Source: Comamonas sp. KCTC 72670
GTDB lineage: Bacteria > Myxococcota > Myxococcia > Myxococcales > Myxococcaceae
Reading direction: 5' to 3'
DNA length: 64,000 nt
Assembly: GCA_014656495.1 (NCBI GenBank)
Contig: BNCN01000002.1
Coordinates: 62,001-126,000, forward strand
The translations under genes were made by a program, and so were the position numbers. The first letter of the stretch is position 1; each line of letters begins with the position of its first letter. The notes under the pieces were generated by a model. It searched no databases and was not told the DNA's origin. It was given only the letters and a program-made list of their open reading frames with translations. Shown here one piece after another: positions 40,754 to 49,925 of the stretch.

Positions 40754-42262
40754 ATGTCATCTGGCCGTGGAATCAGCAGGTGCCTGGGCACCGGAGAAGA
40801 AGAGGTCCCGTCGTCGGAGGCGGTGGCCGTTCTGCGGAGTGTGCGTTCCGAGGTGGGCGGCATCGTCGACTTCGAATGTGCGTCCGCGAATGCCCAGGCG
40901 GAGCGCTGGCTCGGAGGTGAGGCGGGCCGGCTGGTGCATCATCGGTTGTTGGAAGGAGCGCCTTGGAGCTGGGACGGCGGTCTGTTCGGCGCGTGTGTCC
41001 GCGTGGCGACGCGCCGGGTGCCGGAGGTGGTCCGGGTGTCGCGACAGTCGACACTGGGCACCGTGTGGCTGCTGGCGAGGGTGTCGCCGTGTGATGACGG
41101 CGTGGTGCTCTTCCTGGAGGACCTCACCGAGCGCATGGCCGCGGAGGAGGCGCTGCGCAGGGACCATGACCTGCTGCACGCGGTCATCGAGAGCGCCACC
41201 GACGCCATCTACGTGAAGGACGTGTCCGGGCGATACATCCTCATCAACCCGGCCACCGCGAATGCCTTCCACCGCGCGCCGCGCGACATCCTCGGGCGGA
41301 CGGACGCGGAGTTGCTGGGGCACGAGCGCGCCGCGCCGACGCTGGCGCATGACCGCGAGGTGATGCGCTCCGGACAGACGGCCACGTACGAAGGCGCGGA
41401 AGGCGGACCGGGGACGGACCGCATCTGGCACACGACGAAGGGCGTGCTGCGGCGGGGCGACAACACCGTGTACGGCCTGTTCGCCATCTGCCGTGACGTC
41501 ACCGCCCGGCGCCGCCAGGAGCTGGAGCGCGAGGAGGAGGCGCGCTACCAGGAGCGCTTCATCGGCGTGCTGGGACACGACCTGGGCAACCCGTTGGCCG
41601 CGGTGCGGCTGTCCTCGGCGGCGCTGCTGGCCCGCGAGTCGCTGCCGCCCGAGGTCCGGCGCGTGGTGGCGCGCATCGATGGGAGCGCCGAGCGCATGGC
41701 GCGGCTGGTGAAACAGCTGCTCGACTTCACGCGGGCGCGCATGGCCGGAGGCATCCCGCTGCGTCCGCACGAGGTGTGCATGGTGGACGTCTGCCACCGC
41801 ATCATCGCCGAGCTGGAGCCGGCACACCCGGAGTGCAGCGTGCGCCTGGAGGTGGACGGCGAGTCACGCGGCGTCTGGGACGAGGAGCGCCTGGGGCAGG
41901 TGCTGTCCAACCTGGTGGGCAATGCCCTGCAGCACAGTCCGGAAGGGGCGGCGGTGCGCGTCCGGCTGGCGGCGAAGGACCCGCTCTTCCAGCGCGTGGA
42001 GATCCACAACGGTGGCGCGCCCATCCCCGAGTCGCTGCGCGCGCGGCTCTTCTCGCCGTTCCACGGGGTGCCTCTGGAGCCCGGGCAGCCGAAGCCGAAG
42101 CACCAGGGCCTGGGGTTGGGGCTCTACATCGTCTCGCAAATCGTGACGGCGCACGGAGGCTGGCTCGACGTGGCGTCGTCCGCGGAGACGGGGACATGCT
42201 TCTCGGTGACGTTGCCCCGTGTCACCCGGCCGCTGGGGGGGCCGCCGGGCAAGGGAGCGTGA
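40754..42262 (+). CDS. PAS-domain sensor histidine kinase
   Basis: About 502 residues, soluble. A divergent PAS-like region is followed by a clear PAS domain (AVIESATDAIYVKDVSGRYI, then ICRDVTARRRQ), a coiled linker, HisKA with His275 in GHDLGNPLAAV, and HATPase_c (N-box NLVGNALQHS, G-box GLGLGLYIVSQI). The first G-box is unusual: HNGGAPIPESL instead of D-x-G-x-G, which may affect ATP binding. No partner response regulator is adjacent. The start is uncertain: ATG 40754 is used; TTG 40718 in the same frame is an alternative, and neither has a good ribosome site. It is divergent from mfd with about 150 bp between promoters. Confidence 0.85.
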   Translation: MSSGRGISRCLGTGEEEVPSSEAVAVLRSVRSEVGGIVDFECASANAQAERWLGGEAGRLVHHRLLEGAPWSWDGGLFGACVRVATRRVPEVVRVSRQSTLGTVWLLARVSPCDDGVVLFLEDLTERMAAEEALRRDHDLLHAVIESATDAIYVKDVSGRYILINPATANAFHRAPRDILGRTDAELLGHERAAPTLAHDREVMRSGQTATYEGAEGGPGTDRIWHTTKGVLRRGDNTVYGLFAICRDVTARRRQELEREEEARYQERFIGVLGHDLGNPLAAVRLSSAALLARESLPPEVRRVVARIDGSAERMARLVKQLLDFTRARMAGGIPLRPHEVCMVDVCHRIIAELEPAHPECSVRLEVDGESRGVWDEERLGQVLSNLVGNALQHSPEGAAVRVRLAAKDPLFQRVEIHNGGAPIPESLRARLFSPFHGVPLEPGQPKPKHQGLGLGLYIVSQIVTAHGGWLDVASSAETGTCFSVTLPRVTRPLGGPPGKGA

Positions 42263-42278
42263 GGCGCGGAGCGCGCGT

Positions 42279-42602
42279 CTAGCGCATGCCGAACTTCACG
42301 GCGGCCTGGAGGCGGAGGACGTCGGTCAGCGCGCCGGGGTCCACCAGCTCCAGGGCGGCCTGCTGGGAGATGCCGGCGTACTGGCGCTTGCGGTAGTCCT
42401 CCTCGTCCTCCTCGCCGCCCTTGCCTCCCTTGTCGCCCTTGTCATCGCCGCCCTTGCCATCCCCCTGAGGGCGCAGGGACAGCGGCTGGGCCGGAGACAG
42501 GCCCTTCTCGATGTGCACCGAGGACAGCGCGTCCGCGCGCAGCGAGGTGAACAGGCTGGCCATGGAGAGGCAGAAGACGACGGCGACAGTGAGGTTCTTC
42601 AT
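42279..42602 (-). CDS. Small exported charged protein at the end of the pilus operon
   Basis: 107 residues. A signal peptide (LTVAVVFCLSMASL, cleavage probably near residue 23-25) precedes a low-complexity Gly/Lys/Asp/Glu segment (GKGGDDKGDKGGKGGEEDEE) and a short helical C-terminus. No cysteine pair, haem site or known domain. It follows the small cytochrome gene by 51 bp on the same strand and so belongs to the minor-pilin/PilY1 operon. The acidic tract could bind calcium, which would suit a PilY1 partner, but this is only a suggestion. ATG 42602 has GGAG upstream. Confidence 0.65.
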   Translation of the reverse strand: MKNLTVAVVFCLSMASLFTSLRADALSSVHIEKGLSPAQPLSLRPQGDGKGGDDKGDKGGKGGEEDEEDYRKRQYAGISQQAALELVDPGALTDVLRLQAAVKFGMR

Positions 42603-42653
42603 GGGGGGGCTCCGTTTCTCTGAGGGGGATGACGCGGGGCTTCGGGCCGAAAT

Positions 42654-42983
42654 TCAAGGGGGGGCTGGGGCCTTCAGGGTGCGGATGTATCCCACCAGTG
42701 CGTCCATCTGCGCCGGGGTGAGCTTGTCCTTGAAGGGCTTCATCAGGCTGTTGCGAGGGTCGCCCTCGGCGATGACCTTGCGGAGGGCGGCGTCCGTCCG
42801 GGCCTGTTGCCAGTCCGGGCGGCTCATGTCGCCCATGGACGCCTTCTGGCCCATCTTCGTCTGCGCCTTGCCGTCACCGCCGTGACACACCGCGCACTTC
42901 GCCTTCCAGACGTCGGCGGCGCTCTCCGCGCCCGCGCTGGTGGCCAGGCCCAGGGACAGCAGCAGGACGAACCGCTTCATCAT
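42654..42983 (-). CDS. Small exported monohaem cytochrome c in the minor-pilin operon
   Basis: 109 residues: signal peptide ending SAGAES, one CAVCH haem site (Cys30, Cys33, His34), and a class I cytochrome c fold with the C-terminal helix LTPAQMDALVGYIRTLK. A distal methionine is available in NSLMKPFK; no third cysteine exists. In M. xanthus a cytochrome-like protein (TfcP) encoded with minor pilins and PilY1 aids calcium binding by PilY1 and has His/Cys haem ligation (from memory). This protein lies in the same type of operon but appears to be a normal His/Met cytochrome, so it may be a companion of TfcP rather than TfcP itself. Two adjacent ATG codons start the gene, with GAGGAG upstream. 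Confidence 0.8.
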   Translation of the reverse strand: MMKRFVLLLSLGLATSAGAESAADVWKAKCAVCHGGDGKAQTKMGQKASMGDMSRPDWQQARTDAALRKVIAEGDPRNSLMKPFKDKLTPAQMDALVGYIRTLKAPAPP

Positions 42984-43014
42984 CGTCGGAGGCTCCTCGC
43001 GGACGGACGGCGCA

Positions 43015-43033
43015 CCGGGCCTCGAGGGCCCGG
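43015..43033 (-). terminator. Possible hairpin after fimU
   Basis: CCGGGCC (43015-43021) and GGCCCGG (43027-43033), 7-bp stem with a 5-nt loop, in the 89-bp gap between the fimU stop and the cytochrome start on the minus strand. Without a T-run it may reduce rather than stop transcription into the last two genes. Confidence 0.35.
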
Positions 43034-43072
43034 GCCGAGCATACGCCGAAGCCGGGACTTCGCGCGCCGCGT

Positions 43073-43717
43073 CTACTGGCAGCCTGGTGTGGAGGCGTGC
43101 TTGTCACAATCCACGGCGCGTACGGACGCCGTGAGCTTGTCCGTCTGGAACACCAGCTCCGGCTTCCACAGGGGGGTCTCCGGCGTGCCGTGGTTGCGCA
43201 GCAGCACGAGCCGCTCCGGGCCAGGCGCGTCCTCCGACGGCTCGCAGGGGCGTCCACCCGCCGGGGAAGGCGCGACGATGGGGGACCCGGTGCCCGTGGC
43301 GTCCGTCCAGCACAGCCCCGCGAGCCGCGTCACGTCGAGCTGCGGCGGAATCCTCAGCTCGGGGCCCACTTCCGGGCACTCGCAGCCGCCCACGTTACAG
43401 AGGTTGTCCAGGCACGCCGCGGTGGGACAGAGGGTGCCCCAGGCGTCACTGCACGCCAGCGACTCCCACCGCATGTAGGTCACCTGCCGGCCGTCCTCGT
43501 CCACGACGGCGGTGTTGAGTCGCACGGGCTGGCGGGTCGAGCGCGCCTTCTGACGCGCCTCCTGCATCATCAACACCAATTCCCGCTGCGCGCCGCTGAT
43601 GCGCTGCCGCTCCGTCATGCCCTGGAAGCTGGTGACGGAGAGGGTGGCGAAGACGCCGATGATGGCCACCACCACCATGACTTCCAGCAACGTCACACCC
43701 TGGTTGCGCGAATGCAT
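43073..43717 (-). CDS. fimU: Minor pilin, FimU/GspH type
   Basis: 214 residues. Short leader ending in Gly7 and prepilin peptidase site G/VTLLE with the conserved Glu at mature position 5, then a hydrophobic helix (VMVVVAIIGVFATLSV). The globular part has eight or more cysteines (PTAACLDNLCNVGGCECP), more than in the Pseudomonas protein. Part of the minor-pilin complex that with PilY1 primes type IV pilus extension and sits at the pilus tip. The ATG at 43717 has GGGAGGGGA upstream and lies one base after the pilW stop; the frame continues upstream only as overlap with pilW. Confidence 0.85.
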   Translation of the reverse strand: MHSRNQGVTLLEVMVVVAIIGVFATLSVTSFQGMTERQRISGAQRELVLMMQEARQKARSTRQPVRLNTAVVDEDGRQVTYMRWESLACSDAWGTLCPTAACLDNLCNVGGCECPEVGPELRIPPQLDVTRLAGLCWTDATGTGSPIVAPSPAGGRPCEPSEDAPGPERLVLLRNHGTPETPLWKPELVFQTDKLTASVRAVDCDKHASTPGCQ

Positions 43718-43718
43718 G

Positions 43719-44927
43719 TCATTCCCCTCCCACGCCCACGAAGGCGAAGTTGCGCGGCGCCAGCCGGACCACGTTATGCCGGCGCTTGAAGCCATCCTGG
43801 GGGTTGCCGTCATCGTCGACGCCGCCGGCGGCTTCTTCACCCGTCAGCTCCACGCGCTGGGAGCGCGCGGTGATGGACAGCTCCACCAGCCGCACATGCC
43901 GCATCAGCTCGTCTCCCGCGCTGCCCGGACCCCGGTCGGGCGGGGTGGGCACGCCGGGGTCCCAGGTCCAGGTGACATGCGCGGCGCACGTCCCCTGCGT
44001 GCAGGTGTCCAGCGAGGGGCGGTTCGCGCCAGGGTCCGGGAAGAAGCGCACGGGCGCGTTCACGGGGCCGCCGGGGTCCATGACGCCCAGCCGGACCTGG
44101 AGCCGCTCGATGTCCTGGGACACCGGGCCGTAGGCCGCGGGCCCGGAAGGCCCATCCACGTCCACCTCCAACACGGGCCGGCCCTCCGGCCAGTTCACCC
44201 GGTATCCGCGGCTGGTGAGCGGGAGCAGGTAGATGGGGTTTGTCTCCGAGACGTTCCAGGCGCCCCCCGCGACGGCGGCGTTGGGGTGGCAGTTCCCCTC
44301 TCCGGGCGCGGGCCTGCCGGGAATGCCCGGGCTCCACTCCACGCCCTCGTTCACCCGGCTCGTCACCTGGCCCACGCAGGCCCAGCCGCGCGAGGTGTTG
44401 CTGCCTGGGCGCACCACCGCGATGAGCGCGTTGTCGAGGAAGGCGGGCGGCGGCCGCATGAGCTCGGAGATGCACAGCCGGGTGTCCGCCCACGCCGGCC
44501 CGCCGCCACCGGAGCCGCAGCCGGTGAGGAGGACCATGCGGCTCGGGTCCGTCTCCCAGACCTCGAGCGCGTCCGACAGCAAGTTGCCGTCGAGGGGCGG
44601 AATGAACGAGGGGTCGCCCGAGAACTCCTCGCGGGTCCGGACCGTCACCGCGTAGAACACGTCGGGGCCCCCCGCGGGCCGCTGGCCCCCGGTGAGGGAG
44701 AGGCTGCCGATGCCGGCGCCCGCGCGCTGCACGCTGAACGCAATCAAGTCCCGTGCGGCGCGGCCGGTGTTCTGGGTCTCCATGATGCGCTCCTCCAGCA
44801 AGCCGCGGCGCTGGAGGTGGACGCCCACGCCAATGGCCGCGGCGAGCACCAGCATCGACATGCTGGCCGCCACCATCAGCTCGATGAGCGTGAAGCCTCG
44901 GGGGAGGGGGCGACGCGGGCGGTTCAT
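43719..44927 (-). CDS. pilW: Minor pilin, PilW type
   Basis: 402 residues. Leader of 11 residues ending RG, then FTLIELMVAASMSMLVLAAA, the type IV pilin signature with Glu5. The long globular domain is typical of PilW. It contributes to the priming and tip complex of type IV pili in the inner membrane and periplasm. Start overlaps the pilV stop as ATGA (44927-44924), and fimU begins one base after its stop, so these genes are translationally coupled. Confidence 0.85.
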   Translation of the reverse strand: MNRPRRPLPRGFTLIELMVAASMSMLVLAAAIGVGVHLQRRGLLEERIMETQNTGRAARDLIAFSVQRAGAGIGSLSLTGGQRPAGGPDVFYAVTVRTREEFSGDPSFIPPLDGNLLSDALEVWETDPSRMVLLTGCGSGGGGPAWADTRLCISELMRPPPAFLDNALIAVVRPGSNTSRGWACVGQVTSRVNEGVEWSPGIPGRPAPGEGNCHPNAAVAGGAWNVSETNPIYLLPLTSRGYRVNWPEGRPVLEVDVDGPSGPAAYGPVSQDIERLQVRLGVMDPGGPVNAPVRFFPDPGANRPSLDTCTQGTCAAHVTWTWDPGVPTPPDRGPGSAGDELMRHVRLVELSITARSQRVELTGEEAAGGVDDDGNPQDGFKRRHNVVRLAPRNFAFVGVGGE

Positions 44928-45457
44928 GGGGCCATCCGGGTCTGCAGGGCGACCGCCCGGCGAGGTGCATCGGGCGCTTCCGCCCAGCTCACGGTGACGC
45001 GGACGTTGACGACCTGGTCCAGGGGGAGCTGCGTGCCATGGGGCGCGATGGCGCGGGTGAGCGCGGGCGCTCCTTGTTCACCGCCCTCGAACGGTGGGTC
45101 CACGTCCAGCGCCAGGTCATAGCGCAGGTGCGGGGCCGCGTTGGGAGGGGGCGCGGTTTCGCGCATGCGCCCGTTGGCGGACCACCACACCGGGCGCACG
45201 GAGTTGTCCAACTGCTTGATGTTGGCGCATGGGTCGCTGACCGGCTCGCCCGCGCAGCGGAGGTTGACCACGCGCTCCAGCTCCTGCTCGGCGATGAGGG
45301 TCGCCTGGTTGAGGTTGTTGTTGCGGCGGTTGTGCCGCGACGCCGTGAGCAGCGTGAGGAGGATGCCCAGGATGCCAATCATCAGCACCGTGGCGGTGGC
45401 CATGGTCTCCAGCAGGCTGAGCCCGCGGGTGTGCCGCCCAAGCGCGCGGGGGCTCAT
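44924..45457 (-). CDS. pilV: Minor pilin, PilV type
   Basis: 177 residues. Leader of 12 residues ending TRG, processing site G/LSLLE with Glu5, then a hydrophobic helix ILGILLTLLTASR. The segment LNQATLIAEQELERVVNLR after the helix is typical of PilV. The start at 45457 overlaps the pilY1 stop as ATGA; the open frame upstream to 46408 is the shadow of pilY1. Component of the minor-pilin priming complex. Confidence 0.83.
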   Translation of the reverse strand: MSPRALGRHTRGLSLLETMATATVLMIGILGILLTLLTASRHNRRNNNLNQATLIAEQELERVVNLRCAGEPVSDPCANIKQLDNSVRPVWWSANGRMRETAPPPNAAPHLRYDLALDVDPPFEGGEQGAPALTRAIAPHGTQLPLDQVVNVRVTVSWAEAPDAPRRAVALQTRMAP

Positions 45458-48400
45458 GGCACCACCTCCCGGACGCGCGAGCCGGACTGCACGTCCCAGA
45501 TGAGGACCTTCGAGTGGCTCCTGGGGGATTCGGAGGTGGGGTTGTTGTACGTGGAGTTGCCCAGCGACCGGACCACGCCGTTGTTCACGATGAGCAGGTG
45601 GTTGTCGTACAGCACCGGCGCGTGCGTCGCGTGCCCGCCCAGGTCCGTGCCGTTGCCCGCGAGCGGCGCGCCCGCGCTGCTGAAGGCGAAGACCTTGCCG
45701 CTGGTGTTGCTGTCCAGGTCGCACGCGCTGGCGGCCCGGCCCACGGCGGTGGTGGTGAAGACGCCGTCCTGCGTGGTGGAGACGCCGCCCCAGACGACCT
45801 GTCCCTCGCCCAGCTCGCGCGCCCACTCGAACTGTCCCGGGCAGTTGGCGCCAGGGCGCGCCGTGGGCACCGGGTCGCGGTCCTCGAAGGCCATCAGGTG
45901 GTAGCGCGGACGGGGCGTGGCGACGTCGTCCGGCTCGTTGGCGATGTCCGGGTTGTTGGCGGTGCCGAAGTACAGCCGCACGCGGCGTCCGCCGCCGTCC
46001 TGCACCACCGAGGCGGAGATGGTGGAGAAGATGCGCTGGCTCTGGGCGTTGCGAATGCCGGGCACGGTCTTCGCGTTGGCGACGACACAGGAGGCCAGCA
46101 CCTTGCCGAGCGCGTGAGACGACCCCGTGTTCGAGTGCGTGGGGTTGATGCGATAGATCTTCCCCGACGTGGACGGGACGTAGATGACGTCCACGTTGCC
46201 ATCGCCGTTCACGTCGAGCGGGATGGGCTCTCCGCCGATGCCCTCGTTTGCGTCCGCGGTGCCTCCCAGCGTGACGATGCCCGCGAGCTTCGCCTTCGCG
46301 CCGCTGCCCTCCACCTGGGCCGGCAGGCCCGTCTTCATGTCGATGAGGTAGACGGTGCCCACCGCGCCGGTGTCCGGCACGTAGTCCGTGCCGAACACGG
46401 AGACCCACTTCTTGCCTCCGTTGTCACCGAAGTCCATGCGCACGATGGAGGGCGCATGGCGCGAGCCGCGGGTGTCCGGCCTGGCGGTGCTGCCGGGGAA
46501 GACGCTCACCAGGGCGCGGCAGGCGCCGCCCGTGTCCGTGCAGGGCTCGCCCGACGCGTTGTTGAAGCGGTCCCTGCGCATGTCGAACTCCCACAGCGGC
46601 GTGGGGTATTCGGGGGCCAAGGGGTTGGTGACATCGAGCGCGAAGAAGACGCTCTGCTTGGGGCCGGTGGCGCTGGCGAGCACCGTCTTGGCGCCCTCGT
46701 TGCGCCCGGCGCGAGGCCGCCACGCCTCGGCGGTCTCCCGGGGGTTGTGGCCCCGGTCCGGACGGTAGTCGCTGCCGCGCAGGTCCACGTCCGCCACGGA
46801 GGGCGTGGCGTCCATGGTGGCGCGCTCGGTGGAGAACGCATCATTGGCGCGGCGGTAGTTCTCCACGTAGTAGGGCAGCATCCTGGACGGCAGGTAGGCG
46901 AACAGCTCCCGGCCTTCACCGTAGTCATGGGCGCTGCCGCAGTTGCCAGTGCGGCCGAAGTAGCCCTGGTACTCCCTGCGTCCCTGCGTGCAGGGGTCGT
47001 CACCCGTCTGGAAGGAGCCGGTGCCCAGGGCGTGGAGGTAGCCCTGCGTGGTGCCCACGTACGTCACCGTGGGGCGCGACGCGATCCCCGCGCTGAAGTG
47101 GTTGAGGAAGCGCTCGCGCTCCGCGTTCAGATTGCTGCCCTCGAGCAACCAGGCCGGGATGCTGGGCGGGCCGATGACGGCGGCCGTGGACAGGTTGATG
47201 CCGCCCAGCGGCCAGGTCCGCATCCGGTTGCGCGGGACGGTGGAGACGCGGTCCTCCCAGCCATAGAGCCAGTCGCGCAGCGCCACCCGGTCATCCGCGG
47301 TGCAGCCGTTGCGCTGGTCCAGGTCGTACAGGTACACGCTGCCATTGCGGCGCGCGCAGTACGTGTCGGGGAAGAGCGGACTGGCGGCGTTGTTGCGCGC
47401 CATCAGGTCCTTCACGTCGACCCTCAGGCCCGTGTCGGGGTGGAGCGTGAAGAGCCTGCGCGCATTGAGCGGCTCGCCCCCGTTGAGCTCCAGTGTGCCC
47501 ATCAGGTCCCGCAGCCACGTGCCCGTGTCCCAGACCTCCTGGGCGGGCGTGTACGGCGCCAGGTCGGCGGGCTCGTAGAGCTTCTTCAGGTAGAGGTGGC
47601 CCCGGTCGATGGTGTCCGGGCGGTTGTCGTAGGTCCGGATGGAGACCTGGTCCACGCCACCGTCCGCCACCCAGGCGCGTCCGGGGGTTTCATACACGCC
47701 GTGGACGACGGCATTGGCCATGGGGATGAGCGACGCGCGGCCGTACTCGCCGCTGCGCTGGGCCTTGTAGGAGACGTTGATGTTGTGGATGGTGGGCTGG
47801 CACGCCTCGCCCGGGCTCTCCATCACCGCGCGCCAGCAGAGCTGCGTTCCCACGCGGCCCTGCTCCAGGAAGTCCTGGAGGACGGCCGTCTCGTTGCGCA
47901 CGCCCCCGTCGCTGTTGGGGATGGGGACGTTGAGCCAGTTGGGCGACGGGTTGTCGACGAAGGTCGGTTGGGCGGTGTTGCAGGGCTCCTCGCAGACCTT
48001 GCAGTCCAGGGCCACCTGGTAGGTGATGTTGGGGCGCTGCTGGCCCGTGCCGCCGTCCGGCAGGGGGACGGTGCGCGAGCAGGGGTTTCCGGTGCCGCCA
48101 TCCGCCACGTAGTAGGGCTGGTCCTCCACGGTGAACGTCACCTCGGTGATGGTGAAGTCCATGGAGATGTCCGGCGAGATGTCGGACACCACGTCGGAGC
48201 GGAAGGAGCCGTTGTTCTGCTTGTTGATGAGGATGACGATGTCGCTGTAGGTCCGGTCACCGCCCGCGTTCTGGTCTTCCCATCCGAGAATCCAGACCAG
48301 CGGGTTGTCACGCGGCGCGCCGACCAGCGTGTGCGCCGCGCGGCGGTTCACGGCGCGGACGTTCTGCGTCTGGTCCGGTGGGAAGGTGACGCGGCCGTAG

Positions 48401-49851
48401 GCCGGGTCCGCCAGCAGCCGGTAGTAGGCATTGCCTCCCAGCCAGTTGTTGCTCAGGTTCTTCCGGTCCACCACGAGCGGGTTGAGGCTCTGGTGCAGGT
48501 CCATGTTGAGCGGCGTCTTGGTGAAGAAGACGTTGATGTCGCCGTGCATCCACAGGTCGCACTGCACCTCGCGCGCGTCGCCCGTGGGACGTGTGATGAG
48601 GCATGAGTCCGTCGCGGGGCCGTAGATCTGCTCCACGTAGGTGACGAGGAAGAAGACGATTTCACGGTTGCCCTGGAGCCGCCCCATGGGGACGATCTGG
48701 TCTTCCGCCTTGGTGATGGCCGCGCTCGGGTTCCTGCCGGTGATGACACGGCCCGCGCTGTCGAAGGCGCTGGCCTTGTAGTCCGGGATGCCGTCGCCTT
48801 CGGCGATGGACCTGTCCCAGGCCGCTCCAGAGCGAATGACCTGCCCCTGGTCATTGACCGTCCAGCCCTGGCGCGGTGCGAGGCACTCGGCGGTCGCCGA
48901 CTGGCGGCACTGGTTGTCGTCGTCATCCGTGGACAGGAAGATGATGTTTCCGATGCCATGGTTGCCATTGAGCGGGTGCTTGGGCTCCAGCAGGTTGGGG
49001 ATGTGCGGGAACAGGCCCCGGTCGCTGAAGTAGGTGTCCACGCCCGTCTCGTTGGCCATGTTCTGACGGAGGACGAGGGTTTGGCCGTAGTAGGGGATGG
49101 ACTCGGCCACCAGGAGGTCGGTTCCGAAGTCGCGGACGGCTTGTCCCACCACGCCACCGGTCGTGGGCCGGGCGGGGTAGTCCGACAGGGCTTCCCAGCG
49201 CCGCGGGCCCTGGTTGGCGCGGTAGCTGCGCGCACCATCGCACCGCCCCGTCAGCAGGTCGGGCTCGCGCAGCCTCACCGAGCCGCCGCCGTCCGCCCGT
49301 TGGTGGTCGAAGAGGCGGTTGCAGCGCGGCCCATCGCTCCCGCCGATGTAGCGCGCGGGGTCGGGGTTGACGTTGTAGAGCGCCTCGTGGAAGTCGGGCA
49401 CGCCGTTGTTGTTGGCGTCGACCAGCGTGTCGTCGTCGGAGTTGTCGGGCGTGCCGTTGTCGTTGATGTACCCGCCGGCGATGAGCTCGTCGTAATAGAA
49501 CCAGCCCAGCGTGCTGGAGGCGCCGTTGCCCGCGCGGTCATCGACGATGAGCGCCGTGAGGTCCTGCTCGAAGGGCAGGATGATTTTCTCCGGGTTCAGG
49601 ACGTTGAGGTTGGTGTTGAGCCGCAGCTTGGGCGGGTTGTCATCGGTGACGATGATGGCGCTGGGGATGCCCGCGTCCTTGCTGAAGTCGGGCTGCTTGT
49701 CCTGGTCCGTGGTGTCGATGCAGAGCGCGAGGCTGCTGACGCCGCCGTCCGTCCCGGCATTCGCGCCGCCACCGCCTCCCGCGCCCTGTGCGAGCACGGC
49801 GCCGGCCGCGACCACCGCCCCCGCGGCGAGCCAGATTCGAATCCAATGCAT
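45454..49851 (-). CDS. pilY1: PilY1-type pilus tip adhesin
   Basis: 1465 residues with a signal peptide ending AVLAQGA. The C-terminal half is the PilY1 beta-propeller with the calcium loop DVNGDGNVDV (from Asp1213), the usual place of the calcium site in Pseudomonas PilY1. A second EF-hand-like loop DANNNGVPD starts at Asp145 in the variable N-terminal half. No clear von Willebrand A domain is seen. PilY1 caps the pilus, mediates adhesion and with minor pilins primes extension; it is exported and partly surface-exposed. Lies between pilX (74 bp upstream) and pilV (4-bp overlap). ATG 49851 has AGGGGGGA upstream. Confidence 0.88.
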   Translation of the reverse strand: MHWIRIWLAAGAVVAAGAVLAQGAGGGGGANAGTDGGVSSLALCIDTTDQDKQPDFSKDAGIPSAIIVTDDNPPKLRLNTNLNVLNPEKIILPFEQDLTALIVDDRAGNGASSTLGWFYYDELIAGGYINDNGTPDNSDDDTLVDANNNGVPDFHEALYNVNPDPARYIGGSDGPRCNRLFDHQRADGGGSVRLREPDLLTGRCDGARSYRANQGPRRWEALSDYPARPTTGGVVGQAVRDFGTDLLVAESIPYYGQTLVLRQNMANETGVDTYFSDRGLFPHIPNLLEPKHPLNGNHGIGNIIFLSTDDDDNQCRQSATAECLAPRQGWTVNDQGQVIRSGAAWDRSIAEGDGIPDYKASAFDSAGRVITGRNPSAAITKAEDQIVPMGRLQGNREIVFFLVTYVEQIYGPATDSCLITRPTGDAREVQCDLWMHGDINVFFTKTPLNMDLHQSLNPLVVDRKNLSNNWLGGNAYYRLLADPAYGRVTFPPDQTQNVRAVNRRAAHTLVGAPRDNPLVWILGWEDQNAGGDRTYSDIVILINKQNNGSFRSDVVSDISPDISMDFTITEVTFTVEDQPYYVADGGTGNPCSRTVPLPDGGTGQQRPNITYQVALDCKVCEEPCNTAQPTFVDNPSPNWLNVPIPNSDGGVRNETAVLQDFLEQGRVGTQLCWRAVMESPGEACQPTIHNINVSYKAQRSGEYGRASLIPMANAVVHGVYETPGRAWVADGGVDQVSIRTYDNRPDTIDRGHLYLKKLYEPADLAPYTPAQEVWDTGTWLRDLMGTLELNGGEPLNARRLFTLHPDTGLRVDVKDLMARNNAASPLFPDTYCARRNGSVYLYDLDQRNGCTADDRVALRDWLYGWEDRVSTVPRNRMRTWPLGGINLSTAAVIGPPSIPAWLLEGSNLNAERERFLNHFSAGIASRPTVTYVGTTQGYLHALGTGSFQTGDDPCTQGRREYQGYFGRTGNCGSAHDYGEGRELFAYLPSRMLPYYVENYRRANDAFSTERATMDATPSVADVDLRGSDYRPDRGHNPRETAEAWRPRAGRNEGAKTVLASATGPKQSVFFALDVTNPLAPEYPTPLWEFDMRRDRFNNASGEPCTDTGGACRALVSVFPGSTARPDTRGSRHAPSIVRMDFGDNGGKKWVSVFGTDYVPDTGAVGTVYLIDMKTGLPAQVEGSGAKAKLAGIVTLGGTADANEGIGGEPIPLDVNGDGNVDVIYVPSTSGKIYRINPTHSNTGSSHALGKVLASCVVANAKTVPGIRNAQSQRIFSTISASVVQDGGGRRVRLYFGTANNPDIANEPDDVATPRPRYHLMAFEDRDPVPTARPGANCPGQFEWARELGEGQVVWGGVSTTQDGVFTTTAVGRAASACDLDSNTSGKVFAFSSAGAPLAGNGTDLGGHATHAPVLYDNHLLIVNNGVVRSLGNSTYNNPTSESPRSHSKVLIWDVQSGSRVREVVP

Positions 49852-49925
49852 GGTGTCCCCCCTGACGACCGTGCTTCAGGGCCGCCCGATTCCGGTGAAA
49901 CGAACTGCGGTGGATGTCCGTGACT

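Noticed and set aside
49838..49850. attcgaatcc-like sequence resembling a tRNA T-arm
   Set aside because: It lies in the first codons of pilY1 and no cloverleaf can be formed around it. A second such match near 59813 is inside the O-antigen polymerase/ligase-like gene.
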